NCBI GenBank assembly: GCA_028285685.1
Contig: JANQOR010000010.1
Coordinates: 92,462 to 156,461 of the forward strand
Length of the DNA stretch: 64,000 nucleotides
Source of the DNA: Cyclobacteriaceae bacterium
GTDB lineage: Bacteria > Bacteroidota > Bacteroidia > Cytophagales > Cyclobacteriaceae
Direction of reading: 5' to 3'
Every line of letters starts with the position of its first letter. Within the stretch, counting starts at the first letter, position 1. Shown piece by piece: positions 8,408 to 16,222 of the stretch. A program made the position numbers and the translations under genes. A model generated the notes under the pieces. That model was not told the DNA's origin. It saw only the letters and a program-made list of their open reading frames with translations, and did no database searches.

Positions 8408-9210
8408 AATACTTTTTAGTAGTACTTCTGGCTTTTGTTTCAAATAACCCTCGGGAAATCGCTCGAGTTAACGCGTTGAAGCTTGCTGCGGAACAGGCTT
8501 TTCTGAATGGAGATTTCGACCTGGCAATTTCCAATTACATAACGCTTAGGGATTCACTTGGTGTTGATGAAGATGAGATTAATCTCAACATGGCACATGC
8601 CTATTATAACTTGAAGGACACTGCAACTGCCAAGTCACACTACAATACGCTCAGTACATCAAGTAATCGAAAATTAAAATCAGTTGCATATCAGCAATTA
8701 GGTGTGATGAATAAAGATGCAGGGAAGCTGGAAGAGTCACTGCAGCAACTAAAATCAGCTATCAAGGCCGATCCAACCAACCAACAAGCAAGATATAATT
8801 ATGAAGTTGTAAAAAAGCAGCTCGAAGAGCAACAGCAACAACAACAGCAGCAACAGGATCAGCAAAATCAGGACGGAGAGGACGAGAACAAGGAAAATCA
8901 GGAAAACCAAGAAAACCAGGAGAACCAGGATCAAGAAAATAAAGATCAGGAAGGAGAGCAAAAAGAATCTGACGAAGAACAAGAAGGTCAGGAAAAGGAA
9001 AATCAGGAACAAAAAGAAGGCGAGGAAAAAGAGCAGGAAGCAGAAAAATCCAAGGAACAGATGACCAAGGAAAAGCTGAAGGAAATGAACATCAGCGAAG
9101 AAAAGGCGCGCATGATCCTGGAAGCAATGAAGAACAACGAGATCCAGTACCTTCAACAGCAAAAAAGAAAAGCCACCGAACGCCCTCCAAGTGGTAAGCC
9201 TGATTGGTGA
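8404..9210 (+). CDS. batC: TPR protein with Gln/Glu-rich tail, BatC-like
   Basis: A 268-residue protein with a short N-terminal hydrophobic segment (residues 1-14, probable signal peptide) and TPR-type helices up to about residue 140 (AYYNLKDTATAKSHYNTL, DAGKLEESLQQLKSAIKADPTNQQARYNYE). A low-complexity stretch follows, first a poly-Gln run and then repeated ENQ units and acidic-lysine sequence, to about residue 225. The last 40 residues (EEKARMILEAMKNNEIQYLQQQK) are the conserved end seen in BatC proteins. Overlap with BatB and the domain order support the assignment. It probably acts as a periplasmic scaffold for the VWA partner. Confidence 0.8.
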   Translation: MKYFLVVLLAFVSNNPREIARVNALKLAAEQAFLNGDFDLAISNYITLRDSLGVDEDEINLNMAHAYYNLKDTATAKSHYNTLSTSSNRKLKSVAYQQLGVMNKDAGKLEESLQQLKSAIKADPTNQQARYNYEVVKKQLEEQQQQQQQQQDQQNQDGEDENKENQENQENQENQDQENKDQEGEQKESDEEQEGQEKENQEQKEGEEKEQEAEKSKEQMTKEKLKEMNISEEKARMILEAMKNNEIQYLQQQKRKATERPPSGKPDW

Positions 9211-9238
9211 CAGTCCACCAGAAATTCGCAGGTAAAAA

Positions 9239-9271
9239 TTGATAATTAGTCCCGAATATTTGACATTTGCG
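9239..9271 (+). promoter_or_regulatory. Candidate promoter for the thiolase operon
   Basis: TTG at 9239-9241 and GACATTTGCG at 9262-9271 are 20 nt apart, matching Bacteroidota TTG-N19-21-TAnnTTTG apart from one base. The start codon lies about 75 nt downstream. Confidence 0.45.
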
Positions 9272-9346
9272 GTCAAAGTCCGAGTTGGTATTGGAGTCTC
9301 TGAACTTTTTCAACCAATCATACATTAACATTTAAAAACCCAGAAT

Positions 9347-10525
9347 ATGAAAGAAGTATTTATCGCATCTGCTGTTAGGACCCCAATTGGAAGTTTCGGA
9401 GGCAAATTATCAGGTTTTAGCGCCACTCAACTCGGCACCTTTGCCATCAAAGGAGCGCTGGAAAAATCAGGTGTTAGTGCCGATCAGGTAAATGAAGTTT
9501 TCATGGGTAACGTGCTCTCGGCAAATCTGGGTCAAGCTCCCGCAAGGCAGGCAGCTATAGGTGCCGGGGTCGGTCACAATGTACCGTGCACTACTGTAAA
9601 CAAAGTTTGCTCTTCAGGTATGAAATCGGTGATGTTAGGTGCTCAGACAATTATGTTAGGAATCAACGATATTGTCGTTGCCGGTGGAATGGAGAGTATG
9701 TCAAATGTGCCCTACTACGTGCCAAAAGCACGCTATGGACACAAATATGGACACGGACAACTGGTCGATGGACTTATGCACGATGGATTGTGGGAAGTGT
9801 ACAATGAATTTGCGATGGGAAATTGTGCCGACAATACTGCCAAGGAAATGAACATTTCTAGGGAAGCTCAGGATGAATACGCAATTAATTCTTATAAGAA
9901 AGTTGCCGCCTCTACAGAGGCAGGAGATTTCAAAAATGAGATCATTCCAGTCGAAATCCCTCAACGAAAAGGTGATCCAGTGGTAATGGACACAGATGAA
10001 GAATTTTCCAACGTCAATTTCGAAAAAATTCCAAACCTACGGCCTGTATTTGATAAGGACGGAACTGTGACCGCTGCCAATGCATCAACCATCAATGATG
10101 GTGCTTCTGCCTTGGTTTTAGTAAGCCAGGAAAAAGCTGAAGAACTGGGATTGACTTTGATCGCTAAAATCAAAGGATTCGGTGATGCAGCCCAGGAACC
10201 ACTTTGGTTTACTACTGCTCCGTCGTTAGCCATTCCAAGAGCATTAGATCATGCCGGTGTAGATCATGATGATGTGGACGTTTGGGAAGTGAATGAAGCT
10301 TTCTCTGCAGTAGCTTTGGCCAATCAGGAAAAACTAAATCTTGACCCGGAGAAACTAAATGTGCTTGGCGGAGCTGTTGCCATGGGTCACCCATTGGGAG
10401 CCTCAGGAGCAAGGATCATTACCACCCTTTGCTCTGCCCTGGATAAAAAAGGCGGAAAAATCGGTGCTGCAGGAATTTGCAACGGTGGTGGAGGCGCATC
10501 CGCCATTGTGATCGAAAAGGTGTAA
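9347..10525 (+). CDS. Acetyl-CoA C-acetyltransferase (thiolase)
   Basis: A 392-residue thiolase II. It condenses two acetyl-CoA to acetoacetyl-CoA or runs the reverse cleavage. All catalytic residues are visible: nucleophile C88 in VCSSGMK, H348 in GHPLGASGAR and C378 in CNGGGGAS, at almost the same positions as in well-studied biosynthetic thiolases. The length is normal. The stop codon overlaps the ATG of a small SnoaL-like gene (TAATG). No 3-hydroxyacyl-CoA dehydrogenase or crotonase is adjacent, so the pathway (fatty acid degradation, ketogenic amino acid catabolism or synthesis) cannot be fixed from context. Confidence 0.95.
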   Translation: MKEVFIASAVRTPIGSFGGKLSGFSATQLGTFAIKGALEKSGVSADQVNEVFMGNVLSANLGQAPARQAAIGAGVGHNVPCTTVNKVCSSGMKSVMLGAQTIMLGINDIVVAGGMESMSNVPYYVPKARYGHKYGHGQLVDGLMHDGLWEVYNEFAMGNCADNTAKEMNISREAQDEYAINSYKKVAASTEAGDFKNEIIPVEIPQRKGDPVVMDTDEEFSNVNFEKIPNLRPVFDKDGTVTAANASTINDGASALVLVSQEKAEELGLTLIAKIKGFGDAAQEPLWFTTAPSLAIPRALDHAGVDHDDVDVWEVNEAFSAVALANQEKLNLDPEKLNVLGGAVAMGHPLGASGARIITTLCSALDKKGGKIGAAGICNGGGGASAIVIEKV

Positions 10526-10884
10526 TGTCCCCTAAAGAAGTGGTCAGGAAATGGGTGGAGGCCTTCAACCAGGCTGATGCCGATTTGCTTGCGGAACTGT
10601 ATGATCAAAATGCGATCAATCATCAGGTAAACTCGGAACCAGTAGAAGGAAGGGATTCAATCAAGCAAATGTTTGTCGGCGAGTTCACTCGGGCAAAGAT
10701 GATTTGTGAAATTGAGAACATCTTGCAAGATGGCGATTGGGCCATATTGGAATGGAAAGACCCGCAGGGTCTGCGTGGATGTGGTTTCTTTCAGATCAAA
10801 AATCATAAGATTGTCTTTCAAAGAGGATATTGGGACAAGCTGTCTTTTCTAAGATTACATAACCTCCCCATCCCGTCGGATTGA
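10525..10884 (+). CDS. SnoaL/NTF2-like fold protein
   Basis: A 119-residue protein with a typical SnoaL-like pattern: an N-terminal helix (VVRKWVEAFNQADADLLAELYDQNAINHQ), then short beta strands (AILEWKDPQGLRGCGFFQIKNHKIVFQRGYWD). ATG 10525 is chosen because it overlaps the thiolase stop as TAATG, a coupled start; an earlier in-frame start would lie deep in the thiolase. This alpha+beta barrel fold covers isomerases, hydrolases and non-enzymatic proteins, so the activity is open. Coupling suggests a supporting role to the thiolase or simple co-expression. Confidence 0.8.
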   Translation: MSPKEVVRKWVEAFNQADADLLAELYDQNAINHQVNSEPVEGRDSIKQMFVGEFTRAKMICEIENILQDGDWAILEWKDPQGLRGCGFFQIKNHKIVFQRGYWDKLSFLRLHNLPIPSD

Positions 10885-10931
10885 CTTAATCAGGAATAAT
10901 ATTGAAATTAGTCTGGCGTTAACCACATAAG

Positions 10932-12245
10932 ATGGTTTCGCTGATAGATATGCGCACTCCTTTTCTCATCTTGTGGATGTTCCCTTTTGCTGCTCTTGGA
11001 CAGACAAAAATCATTACCTACTACGAGCAAGGCCAAATCAAGGAGGAGTATCAGGTTCTGGAAAATGACAGCAGTCGTGTAGATGGAAATTATGTCATGC
11101 TGGACCCAAGTGGCAATGAAATCGTCACCGGCTTTTTCCAAGACGGCAAAAAACAGGGCTTGTTCAGAAACTTCTATGCCGATGGCACTATTCAGCGGGA
11201 AACCCTCTACAAGGACAATTTGAGGCAAGGCGCTACTAAAGTCTTTTCACCTAAAGGAACACTCATCCAGGAAGCAACTTTCGAAAATGACACTTTGGTC
11301 GGAGCGATCAATTTGTATGATGCACTTGGCAATCTATTAGGAGAAACTCAGTTCTCCGGTGGAAAGCCAGAAGGGCTTGTTAAATCGTATTATACAGATG
11401 GAAAGATCAAGGAAGAGACCCACTACAAAAACGGGAAGCCGAACGGAAGCACCAAGCAGTATTACGAGTCCGGCGTAATCAGACTTGAAGCCAATTACGT
11501 CAGTGGACTTTTGGACGGAATGTATAAGACTTACTATCCGTCAGGCAAACTTGAAATGGAGGCGCTTAACAAGCGTGGGGCTAAGTCTGGATTTGTGAAA
11601 ACGTACCATGAAAATGAGCAGCTCAAGTCCACTGGAAATTATGTGAATGGTGGTCTTCAAGGTCAATACCTAGTCTACTATGACAATGGCAATGTTAAAA
11701 GTGAGTACAGGTACAACAATGGAAAGAGAATCGGAAGAAGCATAGATTATCATCCTAACAGTAAAATCAGACTCGAAACGTCCTTTTCCAATGGAGGCTT
11801 GAACTCGCAGGTCAAGGAATACAATGAGAAAGGTGTTTTGATAGCGGAACGGCAGCTTGAAAATGAACTTCCCAGAGGCACCTGGAAGACCTACGATTCC
11901 AAGGGTCGACTGGCATCGGTCCAGGAACATGAAAAAGGGAAAAAGCACGGATCACATATTCAATTTGAAAATGGCAAAAAGATCTCTGAGACCGAATATC
12001 GATTTGGGAAGAAATTTGGCCAGCACAAGCAGTATTTCCCTAATGGTAATTTAAAAGTAGAAGCCACCTACGAGCTCAACCTTTTTCATGGCACTTTCGC
12101 TCAATACCATAAGAATGGCCAGGTCGAATTCACGGGGCTTTATGTTAGAAATAAGCGGCACAAGTCTTGGACATATTTTGACAAAAAAGGAAATCTTACT
12201 GAAGAAATTACCTATAAATACGGGGAGATCATTGATAGAAAATAG
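10932..12245 (+). CDS. Exported MORN-like / YwqK-repeat protein
   Basis: A 437-residue protein with a signal peptide (cleavage probably after FAALG) followed almost entirely by about sixteen repeats of about 22-24 residues with consensus YYxxGxIKxExxYxxGxxxG (SYYTDGKIKEETHYKNGKPNG, YYDNGNVKSEYRYNNGKRIG). These form a beta-hairpin array. ATG 10950 is an equally good start and would leave a compact 17-residue signal peptide. It resembles the smaller protein at 6622 but lacks that protein's membrane anchor and C-terminal domain. The function of these repeat arrays in Bacteroidota is unknown; surface or periplasmic binding is plausible. Confidence 0.75.
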   Translation: MVSLIDMRTPFLILWMFPFAALGQTKIITYYEQGQIKEEYQVLENDSSRVDGNYVMLDPSGNEIVTGFFQDGKKQGLFRNFYADGTIQRETLYKDNLRQGATKVFSPKGTLIQEATFENDTLVGAINLYDALGNLLGETQFSGGKPEGLVKSYYTDGKIKEETHYKNGKPNGSTKQYYESGVIRLEANYVSGLLDGMYKTYYPSGKLEMEALNKRGAKSGFVKTYHENEQLKSTGNYVNGGLQGQYLVYYDNGNVKSEYRYNNGKRIGRSIDYHPNSKIRLETSFSNGGLNSQVKEYNEKGVLIAERQLENELPRGTWKTYDSKGRLASVQEHEKGKKHGSHIQFENGKKISETEYRFGKKFGQHKQYFPNGNLKVEATYELNLFHGTFAQYHKNGQVEFTGLYVRNKRHKSWTYFDKKGNLTEEITYKYGEIIDRK

Positions 12246-12247
12246 CG

Positions 12248-12255
12248 CACCTTTG
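12248..12255 (+). promoter_or_regulatory. Possible -7 element abutting the ion channel start codon
   Basis: CACCTTTG followed by CG matches the TTTGCG half of the local promoter pattern but has CA in place of TA. It ends 4 nt before ATG 12260, the same spacing as at 16211 and 36946. It would give a leaderless transcript if real. Confidence 0.3.
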
Positions 12256-12259
12256 CGTT

Positions 12260-12583
12260 ATGATTTTGTTCAGTACACTGAAAGCGTTCTTAAAGGACAA
12301 GGAATATAGGGATCTCGTCGGTACTGTTCTTGCCATACTGATCATCGGTACTGTTGTTTATCATTATTTGGAAGGTTGGACATGGCTTGATTCCTTTTAT
12401 TTCTCATTCATTACATTAACTACAATTGGATTTGGTGATTTTGCTCCGGAAACCAATGCGGGAAAAATCTTTACCATTTTTTACATTGTCTTAGGTGTGG
12501 GAGTGATCCTGGCTTTCGTCAATACCCTATATCATCATTACAGTGAATTGGTGAAAAAGAAGGCAAAGCAAGAATCTGAGTAG
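12260..12583 (+). CDS. Two-TM potassium channel
   Basis: A 107-residue minimal ion channel. The first membrane helix is at about 19-36, the pore helix and selectivity filter are SFYFSFITLTTIGFGDFAP (filter TTIGFGD, residues 54-60), and the second helix is at about 70-92. The GFGD variant of GYGD is common in bacterial K+ channels. Only a short charged cytoplasmic tail follows (KKKAKQESE), with no RCK/TrkA-N domain, so any ligand gating must come from elsewhere. It starts 14 nt after the MORN-like gene and may be co-transcribed with it or use its own close promoter. Confidence 0.88.
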   Translation: MILFSTLKAFLKDKEYRDLVGTVLAILIIGTVVYHYLEGWTWLDSFYFSFITLTTIGFGDFAPETNAGKIFTIFYIVLGVGVILAFVNTLYHHYSELVKKKAKQESE

Positions 12584-12658
12584 ATCGACATTGGACTTGA
12601 CCGTTGCCAAAACATAAAGGTGATTAAACAGAAACTTTCCAAACTCGTATTATGGCTT

Positions 12659-13789
12659 ATGCCAAATAGATTGTCAATCCTTCTCCTAGGAATTATTTTA
12701 ATTTCGGGATGTAGTGAGGAAAAAGTCCCCAAGAGATTTTACCCCAGGAATGACCATGAAGCATACTGGCACTCCTTAAAGCAGGCAAACCTTCTTAATA
12801 CGGCATTGGGAGAAGAATGGGTAAAGGCATCTAAGAAGCCTTTTGACAACCAGATAAAAATCCAACTTCCCTACCAAGAAGCCTTCGTCATATCAGACCT
12901 TAGGCCCGATGCCCTTGGATACCGCTTCGATGTTAAAAGAGGACAGCGGGTACTTGTTGACCTGCAGCTTCTCGTGGAAGATACGACCAGAGTTTTCATC
13001 GATCTATTTAGAGTTGAAAACGATTCTTTAAATGAATTCAGACAGGTGGCGTCTGCGGATAGCTCGTTCCAGCTAGCTTTTGAGCCGCGAAGGGATGCCT
13101 CCTATTTGCTTCGGCTTCAACCCGAGCTACTTCGGGGAGGAGACTTCAGCATATCCATCGAAAATGTTCCGACCTTGAATTTTCCGGTAGCGGGTAAAAA
13201 CAAACGAGCTATCCAGAGCTTTTTTGGTGACCCGAGGGACGGAGGAAGAAGAGAGCATCATGGAGTTGATATTTTTGCAAAAAGACATACTCCAATTATA
13301 GCTCCGGTAAAAGCTACTGTACGATTCGTTGGTACAAGAGGTTTAGGTGGAAAAGTGATTTGGCTGTATGATCTCAATAGTGGTAATCATCTCTACTTCG
13401 CACACCTCCAGGAACAACTGGTCAAACGCTACGAGACAGTTTATCCCGGTGATACCATTGGGACTGTTGGGAATACGGGCAACGCAAGACGGACTCCACC
13501 GCATCTGCACTTTGGGATCTATAGAAACGGCCCTGTTGATCCTTATAATTTCATTGTACCGGGGTACCCAAAACCTCCACCATTTGTTCCAGACACAAGC
13601 TTGCTTGGGAAGCAAGTCATGCTGGCTAAAAATGCCTTTCTAAAGTCGGAAATGAGAAGGAAATCCGCCAACCTCGACACCCTCTTCTCAAACGAGCCAG
13701 TTAAGGTTTTAGCAGTCAATCACAGGTATGCTAGGGTCAGAAGCGAAAATGGTACACTTGGCTTCTTACGCAAAAGTGAGTTAAACTAG
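12659..13789 (+). CDS. M23-family peptidase lipoprotein
   Basis: The chosen ATG gives a 376-residue protein starting with a lipoprotein signal (LLGIILISGC, C18). A GTG at 12620 would add 13 residues and weaken the signal. The N-terminal half is a beta-rich domain resembling pre-peptidase regions. The M23 (LytM) domain lies at about 190-305: HHGVDIFAKRHTP supplies the HxxxD zinc site and PPHLHFGIY the HxH pair, so the zinc ligands appear complete. The C-terminal about 60 residues may be SH3-like (PVKVLAVNHRYARVRSENGTLGFL). It probably cleaves peptidoglycan cross-links. It is convergent with the globin genes, 9 nt apart. Confidence 0.9.
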   Translation: MPNRLSILLLGIILISGCSEEKVPKRFYPRNDHEAYWHSLKQANLLNTALGEEWVKASKKPFDNQIKIQLPYQEAFVISDLRPDALGYRFDVKRGQRVLVDLQLLVEDTTRVFIDLFRVENDSLNEFRQVASADSSFQLAFEPRRDASYLLRLQPELLRGGDFSISIENVPTLNFPVAGKNKRAIQSFFGDPRDGGRREHHGVDIFAKRHTPIIAPVKATVRFVGTRGLGGKVIWLYDLNSGNHLYFAHLQEQLVKRYETVYPGDTIGTVGNTGNARRTPPHLHFGIYRNGPVDPYNFIVPGYPKPPPFVPDTSLLGKQVMLAKNAFLKSEMRRKSANLDTLFSNEPVKVLAVNHRYARVRSENGTLGFLRKSELN

Positions 13790-13798
13790 AACGTGCAG

Positions 13799-14281
13799 CT
13801 AGCGCATGTACTTTTTGTAGCTTTTCTTCCTGCCTCCGAAAAGTTTGGCAAGCAGCCCCTTGCTCTTTTGCTTTTTTCTCGAACCTTCTATCATCACGCC
13901 TGAAACAGCGATCAAAGCCCTTTTCCAGGATTGCCCGACCTCATCAGTGTAGAATACATCCATCGCATTCTTAACGGTAAAAAGAAGAGCCTGAATAACA
14001 TACTTATAATGTGAATTGAGTACACCAAGATCACCATGATACTTACCCAATTCTTCCAAAGTCGGTCTCAGTTTCTCAAAATCTCCAAGATTAGTCACAA
14101 GTAAGTTTAATGTGAAGCCAAGTTTTTCTGCCAAACGGCCCATGTCATCAGGAAAGTAAGGCCTCACCTGTGGAGCAATTTTGAAGAGCCGATTATAAAA
14201 TTTCAGCATGTTATCCATCTCATCATCCACGACTATCGCCCATGAATTTCTAATGTTATCTATATCCTTTTCTGTAAGCAT
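13799..14281 (-). CDS. Single-domain globin with basic tail
   Basis: A 160-residue globin. The N-terminal helices IRNSWAIVVDD and MLKFYNRLFKIAPQVRPYF match the A/B and C/CD region of flavohaemoglobin-type globins, and H82 in GKYHGDLGVLNSHY is the proximal haem ligand. There is no FAD/NAD reductase domain. The last about 25 residues are very basic and contain LLAKLFGG, a motif shared with the neighbouring globin. It lies 29 nt downstream of that globin on the same strand, so the two are probably one operon. Oxygen or NO sensing or binding is likely; partner unknown. Confidence 0.82.
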   Translation of the reverse strand: MLTEKDIDNIRNSWAIVVDDEMDNMLKFYNRLFKIAPQVRPYFPDDMGRLAEKLGFTLNLLVTNLGDFEKLRPTLEELGKYHGDLGVLNSHYKYVIQALLFTVKNAMDVFYTDEVGQSWKRALIAVSGVMIEGSRKKQKSKGLLAKLFGGRKKSYKKYMR

Positions 14282-14310
14282 TAATTCACTTTTTTGTTTC
14301 CTCTGAGCGA

Positions 14311-14769
14311 TTACCCAAACAACTTCCTGAGTAACTGCTGGAACTTATTCTCTTCCTTTTCAGGCGCATTTTGCATGATGCCAGCAATGTGGGTTAAGGC
14401 TTTTGACCAGGAGGTCTCTATTTCCTTTGAGTTCTGAGTTCCTAATATCTTATCAACAAGCACTAAAAGCGACTCGTTAAACTTTTCGTAGAACTCATTC
14501 TCAATTTTCAATTTGACATGAATGCGTCCCAGATCTTCAATCGAATCTTTAATCTCATCAAGCTGATGGCAGTTTGACACAATAAAATCCATGGTATAGT
14601 TGAATTTTCTTCCAAGTTTGGAAAAATCATCCCGAGGAAAATATTTTTTCGCATCGGGTGCCGTTTCAAAAAAAGCGTCGTAGAAAATCAGAGGGTTCTC
14701 TATGCGACGCTCTTCCATTATTTTCCATGAGGATTTTATCAAGCTTGCCTCTCTATCAGTCAATACCAT
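14311..14769 (-). CDS. Single-domain globin (paralogue of neighbour)
   Basis: A 152-residue globin with the same layout as the downstream gene: IKSSWKIMEE, LIFYDAFFETAPDAKKYFPRDD, and proximal histidine H84 in GRIHVKLKIENEFYEKF. Identity to the partner is modest, so the pair is an old duplication. It too ends in an amphipathic stretch with LLRKLFG but has an acidic linker in place of the basic one. It is the first gene of the pair. About 200 nt of non-coding sequence without clear features separates it from the sorbosone-dehydrogenase-like gene. Confidence 0.78.
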   Translation of the reverse strand: MVLTDREASLIKSSWKIMEERRIENPLIFYDAFFETAPDAKKYFPRDDFSKLGRKFNYTMDFIVSNCHQLDEIKDSIEDLGRIHVKLKIENEFYEKFNESLLVLVDKILGTQNSKEIETSWSKALTHIAGIMQNAPEKEENKFQQLLRKLFG

Positions 14770-14969
14770 TTTATTACCAAATACTTATTTCACAATCCTT
14801 TACTTGCACATATGTACATGGAGATTGGGACTCAGCCATATCTACTTGGCAAGGCTACTTCCGGTGAAATAAAAAAGGTATTAAAAGGCGTCTACTCCTG
14901 GTCTACATGAGCCGGGGACTTGTGGAGCAGTACTACACGTCAAATTTTTATGTAAAAACGTGAGGTATC

Positions 14970-16133
14970 CTATCCCTCATACGAAATTCGAAAAATGGTG
15001 CCGGCTAAGTCGTCCGATACAAGCATAGAACCATCTGGCGCTATGACGATATCCACAGGTCTGGCCCACGCTCGATTTGTTTCAGTATTCAAAAATCCTG
15101 TAGCAAAATCTTCGTAGCTCTTTCCTACTCCGTTCTCTTCCTCCACTAAGGTTATCTTATGTCCAGTGTGACCAACCTCCTGATCACGATTCCAAGAGCC
15201 ATGTTCGGCAATAAATATCTTGTTCTTGTAGCTTGTTGGAAATGCATCCGCTGTGTAAAATTTTAGACCTAAAGGGGCAACGTGAGGTCCCAAATTTTGC
15301 GCAGGCACCACGAAATCCTCGCAAGGATACTTGTCGCCAAATTCCGGATCTTTGATATCGCCACCGTGACAGTATGGATAGCCAAAATGTTGTCCTCTTT
15401 CAGAAACGCGATTAAGCTCACAGGGTGGGCTATCATTCCCCAGGTAGTCTCGACCATTGTCGGTAAACCACATTTCCCCACTGTCAGGGTGCCATGTAAA
15501 TCCAACCGTATTTCTCACTCCGCTAGCGAAAACCTCCCTATCCGATCCATCAGGATTCATGCGGGTGATGGAAGCATATATTTCATTTTTGCTTTCACAA
15601 ATGTTGCAAGGTGCACCAACTGGAACGTACAATTTTCCATCAGGCCCAAACGCAATGTACTTCCATCCATGGTGACGATCTTTAGGATAATCATCATAGA
15701 TCTTCACGGCTTTAGGAGGGTCGCTCAAGTTGCTTTCGATATTGTCAAACCTCCACAATTTACCCACCTCAGCAACATACAAGGACCCATCTCGGAAGGC
15801 AACGCCATTTGGCATTCGAAGACCACTTGCAATCACGTGTTTTTCGTCAGCTTTCCAATCTCCATCGGTATCTCTCACGGCGTAGACCTTGCCTCCACTC
15901 CTATTACCTACGAACAAGGTTCCGTCGGGCGTTAACGCCATAGATCTCGCGTTGTTTACACGTGCGAATACATCCACTTTGAATCCTGCTGGGAGGTTGA
16001 GCGCGTCCAGCTGAATTCCTTCCATGGAGTTCAGATCTGGTTCGTTGGCATCAACTTCCGTAGGTGAATCCGGCGATTTAGAAGAGCAGGAAAAAAGAAA
16101 AAGTAGGATGAGAATTTGGACCGCTTTGTTCAT
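14970..16133 (-). CDS. PQQ-dependent sugar dehydrogenase-like lipoprotein (sorbosone dehydrogenase family)
   Basis: A 387-residue protein with a lipoprotein signal (LILLFLFSC, C16), an acidic Ser/Pro-rich linker, and a six-bladed propeller of the glucose/sorbosone dehydrogenase family. Typical repeats are MALTPDGTLFVGNRSGGKVYAV, YIAFGPDGKLYVPVGAPCN and FTWHPDSGEMWFTDNGRD. CNIC and a YPYCHGG segment suggest a disulfide or metal site. Family members oxidise sugars with PQQ, but many homologues lack proof of cofactor or substrate. It is a single gene, divergent from the ABC-F gene with an 89-nt spacer. Confidence 0.82.
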   Translation of the reverse strand: MNKAVQILILLFLFSCSSKSPDSPTEVDANEPDLNSMEGIQLDALNLPAGFKVDVFARVNNARSMALTPDGTLFVGNRSGGKVYAVRDTDGDWKADEKHVIASGLRMPNGVAFRDGSLYVAEVGKLWRFDNIESNLSDPPKAVKIYDDYPKDRHHGWKYIAFGPDGKLYVPVGAPCNICESKNEIYASITRMNPDGSDREVFASGVRNTVGFTWHPDSGEMWFTDNGRDYLGNDSPPCELNRVSERGQHFGYPYCHGGDIKDPEFGDKYPCEDFVVPAQNLGPHVAPLGLKFYTADAFPTSYKNKIFIAEHGSWNRDQEVGHTGHKITLVEEENGVGKSYEDFATGFLNTETNRAWARPVDIVIAPDGSMLVSDDLAGTIFRISYEG

Positions 16134-16188
16134 GACTTAAAATTTGAACTCTCAATTTAGAATTAACTCTCCAACAATTCAAGAATAC

Positions 16189-16218
16189 TGCGTAACTAGG
16201 TAACGCAGGTTACTTTTG
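16189..16218 (+). promoter_or_regulatory. -7 element and GTAAC repeats before the ABC-F gene
   Basis: TACTTTTG (16211-16218) is a full TAnnTTTG match, followed by CG, and ends 4 nt before the start codon, which predicts a leaderless mRNA. Just upstream are three GTAAC half-sites, two direct and one inverted, inside an imperfect 19-bp palindrome at 16189-16207. Confidence 0.5.
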
Positions 16219-16222
16219 CGGC

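Noticed and set aside
8830-8945. Repeated CAA/CAG and ENQ-coding units that could suggest a direct-repeat array
   Set aside because: They are in frame within a protein, have no spacers and no cas genes are near, so this is not a CRISPR array.
8755-9276. Long open frame on the minus strand rich in Leu/Phe
   Set aside because: It is the reverse complement of the Gln/Glu-rich low-complexity part of the BatC-like gene, where A/G-rich codons avoid stops on the other strand.
15282-15935. 217-residue plus-strand frame
   Set aside because: It lies wholly inside the sorbosone-dehydrogenase-like gene on the other strand and has no domain pattern.
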